From assembly GCF_015767275.1 (NCBI RefSeq), contig NZ_JADWMY010000008.1:186001-250000 (forward strand): a stretch of DNA of 64,000 bases. Reading direction: 5' to 3'. Of this stretch, positions 58,488 through 64,000 are shown piece after piece. The notes under the pieces are model-generated. The model was not told where the DNA came from. It searched no databases and saw only the letters and a program-made list of their open reading frames with translations. Source of the DNA: Herbaspirillum sp. AP02. Lineage in GTDB: Bacteria; Pseudomonadota; Gammaproteobacteria; Burkholderiales; Burkholderiaceae_D. The first letter of the stretch is position 1. Every line of letters starts with the position of its first letter. A program made the translations under genes and the position numbers.

Positions 58488-59759
58488 TTACTTGCGTGCG
58501 TGTTCCATCGCATCCTGCGCATATTGCGCAGCATCGTTGAGCGCGCGCGGAATGTCCTTTTGTGTGCCGGTGAACACTTCCTCCAGCGCCACGCCCAGGT
58601 TGTCGCCGATGTCCGGCCATTGCGGGCTGGGCCAGATGGTCAGCTTGGAGACCGGGGTGGTGTCCTTCAGACCGGCCAGGATCTGCGGTTTGACGTTCTT
58701 CTGGAAGTAGTCGCTCTGGACGGTGCTGTTGCGGTTGTAGTCGCTGAACACCTTTTCGCGCAGGCGGGCCTGTTCCTGTTCCTTGCCGGTGGCGAAGGCG
58801 ATGAACTTGCCGGCTGCCTGGCGCGTGCATTCATCCTTGGCACCGACGGCCGAGATGGCCAGGCCGTGGCCATAGGCGGCCGAGGGCAGAGGGGCGGGCG
58901 GACGGGCATAGCCGACCTTGTCGGCCACGCTGGACTTGCTGCTGTCTTCCATCCAGTCGGCAAAGGGCGTGGACTCGATCATGAAGGCCACCTTGCCGGA
59001 GCGGAAGGCTTCCAGCGCATTGCTCCAGTCGTAGGTGGCAGCTCCCGGTGGCGCGTACTTGAAGAGGTCGGCATAGAGCTGCGTGGCCTTCACTGCCGCC
59101 GGCGAATTGAAGGCCGGCTGGTTGTTCTTGTCGGTCCAGCTGCCGCCTTGTGCCAGCATGAACGGCGCCCAGCGCCACACGTTCATACCCGAGCCGCGCT
59201 GGCCGCGTGCCACCCAGCCATACACACTGGGCGGGGAATGCAGCTTCTTGATGTCGGCCACCAGTTCGTCCAGGGTGCGCGGCACCGGCAGGCCGGCCTT
59301 CTCCAGCAGGTCGCGGCGATAGAAGAGGAAGTCCGAGCCGCCGATCAGCGGCGCGAAGTAGGCCACATCCTTGTAGCTGGCCACGGCGCGGCGGCCGGGC
59401 AGGAAGTCGTCGTAGTCGGCTTCCTTGGGGAAATACTTCAGCAGCGGCACGATCCACCCGGCCGAGGCGAATTCGGCCACGTTGGCTTCATCGACGTAGT
59501 AGACCTGGTAGGAGCCGGCCTTGGTGGAGGCGTCCAGGCGCGACTTGGCACGACGGTCGTTCTCGCCGAAGTAGCTGATCTCGACGCGGGTACCGCTGCG
59601 CTTCTGGTAATCGGCCAGCGATTTTTCCATCACGGTCAGGCCCAGGCTTTTCTGGGCCAGTACCTTCAGCACGGGGACGTTGCAGGACTGCGCCGATACC
59701 GACAGCGGCAGCGCAGCACCAAGGACGGCGCACGCGGCGCCCAAGTAGAACCTGTTCAC
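58488..59759 (-). CDS. Sugar/polyol ABC transporter binding protein
   Basis: The 423-residue extracellular family 1 binding protein has a Sec signal peptide (MNRFYLGAACAVLGAAL, cleavage near SAQ) and SBP_bac_1 features such as ISYFGENDRRAKSRLDAS and YGWVARGQRGSGMNVWRWAP. The start is GTG 59757-59759 with AGGAGA six bases upstream. It is the first gene of the polyol operon. The order (binding protein, two permeases, dehydrogenase, ATPase, AraC regulator, kinase) resembles pseudomonad mannitol/arabitol operons, but here the dehydrogenase is of the medium-chain zinc type. Confidence 0.9.
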   Translation of the reverse strand: MNRFYLGAACAVLGAALPLSVSAQSCNVPVLKVLAQKSLGLTVMEKSLADYQKRSGTRVEISYFGENDRRAKSRLDASTKAGSYQVYYVDEANVAEFASAGWIVPLLKYFPKEADYDDFLPGRRAVASYKDVAYFAPLIGGSDFLFYRRDLLEKAGLPVPRTLDELVADIKKLHSPPSVYGWVARGQRGSGMNVWRWAPFMLAQGGSWTDKNNQPAFNSPAAVKATQLYADLFKYAPPGAATYDWSNALEAFRSGKVAFMIESTPFADWMEDSSKSSVADKVGYARPPAPLPSAAYGHGLAISAVGAKDECTRQAAGKFIAFATGKEQEQARLREKVFSDYNRNSTVQSDYFQKNVKPQILAGLKDTTPVSKLTIWPSPQWPDIGDNLGVALEEVFTGTQKDIPRALNDAAQYAQDAMEHARK

Positions 59760-59792
59760 GATTTGTCTCCTGATATTTTTTATCGATCACCA

Positions 59793-59819
59793 GTCACGTG
59801 TCACGTTGACGTGTCACGT
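59793..59819. promoter_or_regulatory. Tandem GTCACGT array upstream of the polyol operon
   Basis: GTCACGT occurs at 59793-59799, 59800-59806 and 59813-59819, with a degenerate TGACGT between the last two. The same block can be read as two 11-bp palindromes (ACGTG-T-CACGT) 13 bases apart. It lies 34-60 bases upstream of the binding-protein start, so it is probably an operator or activator site. The AraC protein of the operon is the natural candidate. Confidence 0.55.
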
Positions 59820-59994
59820 ATTGCGCGCAACCGCTTCGGGGGAACATAGCGGAGTGCCAACACAGCCTGTCTGACGGCCAGGCCAAGAGTACGAGCCCAG
59901 GGCGCGGCGCTCCACGCCAAAAGCGTGAAGGGCGGTGATACTTTTTGCTCAGGTTTTATGTGCGCTGCGGGATTTTGTATTGCCGGTGGCGCGT

Positions 59995-61389
59995 TCAGCG
60001 TACAGTGGGCGGCGCCGCCATGGCCGGCAGGCTGACGACCACCACCAGACCCGTGCCGGTGGCCGGCACTTCCAGCCGTATCGCGCCCTGCGAGGCTTGC
60101 ACGATCTCGCGCACGATGGCCAGGCCCAGGCCGGAGCCGGGCTGGTCCGGGCGGGCATTGCGATAGAAGCGCTCGAACACGCGTTCGCGCACTTCTGCGG
60201 GGATGCCGGGACCATTGTCGGTCACCGTGACGATGATCTGCTTGCGCCTGTGCTCCAGCCCCACGGTGACCTTGCCGTCCTCCGGGGTGTAGCGCAGGGC
60301 ATTGTCGATCAGATTCATCAGCATGCCGCCCAGTTGGGCTTCGTTGCCGGTGACCATGGCACTCTCCAGGGTGGTCTCCAGGCCGAGGTCGATGTTCTTC
60401 TTCAGGGCCAGCCCGGCCAGTTCTTCCAGCACCATCGCCGCTACCGACAGCAGGTCCACCGGGCCGCGCGGGAAGGCGCTGCCATTGGAGGCTTCGGCCT
60501 GCGACAGCAACAGCAGCTTGTTGGTCAGGTCGGTCATGCTGCGGCTGCCCTCCTGCAGCGAGGCCAGCACCTGGGCCACCCGCTGCGGATCCTCGAGCTG
60601 GCGGGCGAACTGGATCTGCGAGTCGATCACCGCCAGGGGCGTACGCAACTGGTGCGCGGCATCGGCCACAAAGCGCTTCTGCACGGTGACCTGGGCATTG
60701 AGGCGGAAGATGTATTGGTTGATCGCCTCCACGATGGGCCGCAGTTCCTGCTGCAGGCCACCGGCCTGCAGGGGCGTGAGCGAATCGGGCTGGCGTGTGG
60801 CCAGTGCGTCCTTGACCGCCAGGATGGGCCGCAATTCCATGGTCAGGCCCAGCACCACCAGGCTGATGGCCAACAGCAACAGCACGATCTGGCGCCGCAG
60901 CGAGGCATGCCACTGGTCGTCGATCATCTGCTGGCGACCCTGCATGGTCTGGCCCACCGAGACCGCCACCATGCGCAGCGTCCCCTCGTCGAACAGGGCG
61001 CGGATATAGCTCACCACACGCAGCGGCCGGCCTTCGAAGGTAGTGGTCGTATAGACCGGGTAGAGCGCCGCGAAGTCGGGCTGGGCGGGAAAATCGGGGC
61101 GGCCGGCCAGCAGCGTGTCGTCATCCATCCGCACCTGGTAATAGACCGCATCCTGGGCCGGCGAGGCGAACAGTTCCAGCGCCGCCGGCGGCACCGAGAC
61201 CACTGGCGCGCCCTCGTTCCAGCCCACCTGGCCGGCGATCATGCGGGCCGAGGCCAGCAGGGCGCGGTCCTGCACCAGGGTGGCGCTGGAGACGGCGTTG
61301 TCGTAGGCGTCGCTGGTGGACAGGCCCACATAGACCGCCATCGGGATCAGCAGCCACCACAGCAGCCGCAGGCGCAGGCTGTCAATCAT
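59995..61389 (-). CDS. Sensor histidine kinase, TctE-like
   Basis: The 464-residue kinase has an N-terminal membrane helix (about 8-24), a periplasmic sensor of the 2CSK_N (TctE/QseC-like) type, a second helix (about 166-186) and a short linker. The H box is FVADAAHQLRTPLAVI (His246). The ATPase has NLIDNALRYTP, DNGPGIP and GSGLGLAIV. TctE-type kinases usually sense tricarboxylates or other small acids. The gene overlaps the response-regulator gene by 8 bases. It ends with a Pro/Ala-rich tail. Confidence 0.92.
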   Translation of the reverse strand: MIDSLRLRLLWWLLIPMAVYVGLSTSDAYDNAVSSATLVQDRALLASARMIAGQVGWNEGAPVVSVPPAALELFASPAQDAVYYQVRMDDDTLLAGRPDFPAQPDFAALYPVYTTTTFEGRPLRVVSYIRALFDEGTLRMVAVSVGQTMQGRQQMIDDQWHASLRRQIVLLLLAISLVVLGLTMELRPILAVKDALATRQPDSLTPLQAGGLQQELRPIVEAINQYIFRLNAQVTVQKRFVADAAHQLRTPLAVIDSQIQFARQLEDPQRVAQVLASLQEGSRSMTDLTNKLLLLSQAEASNGSAFPRGPVDLLSVAAMVLEELAGLALKKNIDLGLETTLESAMVTGNEAQLGGMLMNLIDNALRYTPEDGKVTVGLEHRRKQIIVTVTDNGPGIPAEVRERVFERFYRNARPDQPGSGLGLAIVREIVQASQGAIRLEVPATGTGLVVVVSLPAMAAPPTVR

Positions 61390-62053
61390 CTTTCTGGCGC
61401 AGCAGGTAGCCCAGCCCGCGCAGGGTCATGATGGCGGCCGAGGAATGTTCCAGCTTCTTGCGCAGGCGCGAGATGTAGATTTCGATGGCGTCCGCGCTGG
61501 GTTCTTCGGAGAGGCTGAAGACGCCTTTCATCAGCGCCGTCTTGGAGACCGTCTTGCCCTGCTTGAGCATGAGCACTTCCAGCACATCGTGCTCGCGTGC
61601 CGGCAGCGCCAGGGTGGTGCCGGCCACCGCGAACTGGCGCGTGTTGCTGTCGTAGACCAGGTCGCCACAGTGGATTTCGGCGGCCTTGTCGGGGGTCTGG
61701 CGGCGTACCAGTACCTTGATGCGCGCCACCAGTTCACGGATCTCGAAGGGTTTGACCAGGTAGTCGTCGGCCCCGGCGCCCAGGCATTCCACCTTTTCGT
61801 CGATGGAGCCGCTGGCGGTCAGGATCATCACCGGCACGCCGTTGTGACGCTCGCGCAGGCGGCGCAGCACGTTCTTGCCATGCATCTTGGGCAGCATCAG
61901 GTCCAGCAGCACGACGTCATAGTTCTCGTCGCGCAGCACCTGGTCGGCGATCTCGCCATCGGCGGCGATATCGACCTTGAACTTGTGTTCCTTGAGAATC
62001 TGCTCCAGCCAGTGGGCAAGCTGGGGATTGTCTTCGATCAGGAGCAATTTCAT
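61382..62053 (-). CDS. OmpR-family response regulator, TctD-like
   Basis: The 223-residue regulator has a receiver domain with the acidic pair in LLLIEDN, the phosphorylation site Asp51 (VVLLDLMLP), the conserved Thr/Ser and Lys (TASGS, LVKPF), and a C-terminal winged helix ending RGLGYLL. ATG 62051-62053 is the natural start at MKLLLIEDN. The frame is open upstream to 62113 through two perfect 15-bp repeats, so an N-terminal extension with a TRDYQ-TRDYR repeat is possible. It is divergent from the binding-protein gene at 62235 and may regulate it. Confidence 0.92.
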   Translation of the reverse strand: MKLLLIEDNPQLAHWLEQILKEHKFKVDIAADGEIADQVLRDENYDVVLLDLMLPKMHGKNVLRRLRERHNGVPVMILTASGSIDEKVECLGAGADDYLVKPFEIRELVARIKVLVRRQTPDKAAEIHCGDLVYDSNTRQFAVAGTTLALPAREHDVLEVLMLKQGKTVSKTALMKGVFSLSEEPSADAIEIYISRLRKKLEHSSAAIMTLRGLGYLLRQKDD

Positions 62054-62055
62054 GC

Positions 62056-62085
62056 GGTAGTCTCGTGTTTGGTAGTCTCGTGTTT
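62056..62085. repeat. Perfect 15-bp tandem repeat at the response-regulator start
   Basis: GGTAGTCTCGTGTTT occurs twice in a row (62056-62070 and 62071-62085), beginning 2 bases upstream of the response-regulator start codon. It occupies the place of the ribosome binding site and gives no good Shine-Dalgarno match on the minus strand. Confidence 0.85.
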
Positions 62086-62234
62086 CTTTGGCATCTTTTT
62101 TGTTGCGCTGCAAATAAAAAAGCCGTTTTTTGGAAAGCTGGATGAAGGTTTCGGCTTCTTAGAATAGGCCCGCAGATCAATAAAAAGTGAAGATGGCGAC
62201 AGACCATCCCACCCATAATCAGGAGGCAATCATA

Positions 62235-63290
62235 ATGCGTCACGCCGTTCGTGTGTTTTCGTCCGCCCGCGCCACCCCTTTACGCCGTACCCTCATCGCC
62301 GCCGGCGCCACCGCCATCACCGCCTGCGCCCTGGCATTGGCCGCGCCACAGGCCCATGCCGCCGACAAGATCATCATCATGGTCGGCGGCATCAACAAGC
62401 TCATCTACCTGCCGCCCAAGCTGGCCGAAAGCCTGGGTTACTTCAAGGAAGCCGGCCTGGACGTGGAACTGCAGTCGCAGCCGGCCGGGGTCGATGCCGA
62501 GAACGAGCTGCTGGCCGGCGCCGTGCAGGCCGTGGTCGGCTACTACGACCACTCCATCGACCTGCAGAGCAAGGGCAAGGAAGTCACCTCCATCACCCAG
62601 TTGCTGCTGGTACCGGGCGGCATGGAAATGGTGCGCGCCGACCTGGCCGACAGCGTACGCAGCATGGCCGACCTCAAGGGCAAGACCCTGGGCGTGACCG
62701 GGCTGGGCTCGTCTTCCAGCTTCCTGGCCCAGTACCTGGCCAGCCGCGCCGGCCTGAAGTCGGGTGACTACTCGATGCTGCCGGTCGGCGCCGGCAATAC
62801 GCTCATCGCCGCCATGAAGCAAAAGCGCGTGGACGTGGCCTGGACCACCGAGCCGACCACTTCCATCCTGCTGTCCACGGGCGCGGCCAAGGTGCTGGTG
62901 GACATGAGCAGCGTCGATGGCACCCGCGCCGCACTGGGTGGGCTCTATCCGGCCTCCAGCGTCTATGTACACCGCTCCTGGATGAACAGCCACAAGGCCG
63001 AGTCGCAGAAGCTGGCCACCGCCTTCGTCAAGACCCTCAGGTACATCCAGACCCATTCGGCCGAAGAGATCGCCGACAAGATGCCCAAGGATTACTACGG
63101 CGGCAACAAGGCCATCTACGTGCAGGCGCTGAAGGCGTCGCTGCCCATGTATTCGCCCGATGGCAAGATGCCCGCCGGTGGCCCCGAGCAGGTGTTGAAG
63201 GTGATGGCCGGCTTCAACCCCAACATCAAGGGCAAGAACATCGATCTGTCCAAGACCTATACCAACGAGTTCGTCGATCAGGTGAAGTAA
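62235..63290 (+). CDS. NMT1/SsuA-like ABC transporter substrate-binding protein, copy 1
   Basis: This 351-residue periplasmic protein of the NMT1/nitrate-sulfonate-taurine binding family has a signal peptide with an Arg-rich start and Ala-rich core (cleavage after AHA). The mature part begins DKIIIMVGGINKLIYLPPKL. Other landmarks are QPAGVDAENELLAGAVQAVV, GKTLGVTGLGSSSSFLA and AWTTEPTTSILL. AGGAGG at 62221-62226 lies 8 bases before ATG 62235. It is followed after 79 bases by a close paralogue. The TctDE-like system next door suggests an organic anion ligand, but the family also binds sulfonates, nitrate and pyrimidines. Confidence 0.88.
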   Translation: MRHAVRVFSSARATPLRRTLIAAGATAITACALALAAPQAHAADKIIIMVGGINKLIYLPPKLAESLGYFKEAGLDVELQSQPAGVDAENELLAGAVQAVVGYYDHSIDLQSKGKEVTSITQLLLVPGGMEMVRADLADSVRSMADLKGKTLGVTGLGSSSSFLAQYLASRAGLKSGDYSMLPVGAGNTLIAAMKQKRVDVAWTTEPTTSILLSTGAAKVLVDMSSVDGTRAALGGLYPASSVYVHRSWMNSHKAESQKLATAFVKTLRYIQTHSAEEIADKMPKDYYGGNKAIYVQALKASLPMYSPDGKMPAGGPEQVLKVMAGFNPNIKGKNIDLSKTYTNEFVDQVK

Positions 63291-63369
63291 GGCCTCCCTG
63301 CACGCACGCGCCGAACACCCTAGAATCCGCTGCATCCGCAGCATCCCGATTCGACCAACAGGAGACATC

Positions 63370-64000
63370 GTGAACAAGAACATTCGCCAAACCTTGCTGT
63401 CGCTGGCCGTGGCCGGCGCAACCCTGGCCGCTTTCCCCGGCCAGGCCTCGGCTGCCGCCAAGATCACCATCATGGTGGGCGGCATCAACAAGATGGTCTA
63501 TCTGCCGGCCAAGCTGGCCGAGCAACTGGGCTACTTCAAGGAAGAGGGCCTGGACGTCGAGCTGCAGTCGCAGCCGGCCGGGGTCGACGCCGAGAACGAA
63601 CTGCTGGCCGGTGCCGTGCAGGCCGTGGTCGGTTTCTACGACCACTCCATCGACCTGCAGACCAAGGGCAAGGAAATCACCGCCATCACCATCCTGGGCC
63701 AGGTGCCGGGTGAGGTGGAGCTGGTCTCCACCAAGGCCGCGCCGCACTTCCAGAGTATGGCCGATGCCAAGGGCAAGACCCTGGGCGTGACCGGGCTGGG
63801 CTCGTCCACCAACTTCCTGACTCAGTACCTGGCCTCGCGCCATGGCATTACCTCCAAGCAGTTCTCGGTGCTGCCGGTGGGCGCAGACAATACCTTCATC
63901 GCCGCCATGAAACAGGGCCGCATCGATGCCGGCATGACCACCGAGCCGACCGCCTCGCAATTGCTGAAGATGGGCGACGCCCAGGTGCTGATCGACATGC
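63370..64000 (+). CDS. NMT1/SsuA-like ABC transporter substrate-binding protein, copy 2 (partial)
   Basis: The gene starts at GTG 63370 (GGAG six bases upstream) and runs off the window after 210 codons. It has a signal peptide (cleavage after ASA) and a mature N-terminus KITIMVGGINKMVYLPAKL, nearly the same as copy 1. It shares QPAGVDAENELLAGAVQAVV and GKTLGVTGLGSS with copy 1. The two differ most in the segment after the DHSIDLQ motif and around VPGEVELVSTKAAPHFQS, where ligand specificity may differ. The transporter permease and ATPase genes are probably beyond the window. Confidence 0.88.
   Translation, partial: MNKNIRQTLLSLAVAGATLAAFPGQASAAAKITIMVGGINKMVYLPAKLAEQLGYFKEEGLDVELQSQPAGVDAENELLAGAVQAVVGFYDHSIDLQTKGKEITAITILGQVPGEVELVSTKAAPHFQSMADAKGKTLGVTGLGSSTNFLTQYLASRHGITSKQFSVLPVGADNTFIAAMKQGRIDAGMTTEPTASQLLKMGDAQVLIDM

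Noticed and set aside
59860-59900. Sigma-54-like TTGGCAC element upstream of the polyol operon
   Set aside because: The minus-strand TTGGCAC is followed at the -12 position by TATG instead of TTGC, so the essential GC is missing.

Overview
The window is high-GC, gene-dense chromosomal DNA whose gene content suggests a betaproteobacterium of the Oxalobacteraceae, most like Herbaspirillum. The hints are osmoregulated periplasmic glucan genes, a split pqiA locus, yejABEF, the long (type 2) leuA, many Liv-type and sugar ABC transporters, and one AT-rich patch next to a tRNA gene. This assignment rests on recalled gene content, not on a database search.

Layout. 1-5929 (+): the end of opgG, opgH, then a MacA-like adaptor and a NodT-type outer-membrane channel without an inner-membrane pump. 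5940-8033 (-): a nitronate monooxygenase-like flavoprotein and thyA. 8173-16152 (-): a catabolic cluster with a Liv-type ABC transporter (one subunit is a LivM-LivG-LivF fusion), a short-chain dehydrogenase, a 3-hydroxyacyl-CoA dehydrogenase-type enzyme and a beta-keto acid cleavage enzyme. It is faced by a divergent GntR/FCD regulator at 16753 with palindromes in the shared intergenic region. 17582-21407: a DedA protein, an old-yellow-enzyme reductase and a half-size ABC exporter. 21743-24176 (+): egtD-egtB for ergothioneine. 24194-29348 (-): a chemoreceptor, nnrS and leuA. 30070-33666 (+): pqiA split into two genes, then pqiB and pqiC. 33758-36430 (-): rhlE and fabI. 36755-42339 (+): yejABEF peptide importer. 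42498-47341: mltD, gloB, a methyltransferase, rnhA and dnaQ.

At 47499 a tRNA-Val(CAC) gene with its own promoter and terminator is followed by about 3 kb of visibly AT-richer DNA. This holds a long gene-free stretch, a small KTSC-domain protein and an OLD-family ATPase/TOPRIM nuclease. The nuclease is coupled by 5 bases to a normal-composition DUF2130 protein that shows a possible PD-(D/E)XK nuclease pattern. This is the best candidate for an undescribed (perhaps anti-phage) module.

52124-59759 (-): a polyol operon (binding protein, two permeases, zinc dehydrogenase, ATPase, AraC regulator, xylulokinase). It most simply fits uptake of xylitol or a related pentitol, oxidation to D-xylulose and phosphorylation to xylulose 5-phosphate. 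A tandem GTCACGT array lies just upstream of its first gene. 59995-64000: a TctDE-like two-component system facing two tandem paralogous NMT1-like binding proteins; the second is cut by the window end.

No CRISPR array, insertion sequence, rRNA gene or replication origin was recognised.
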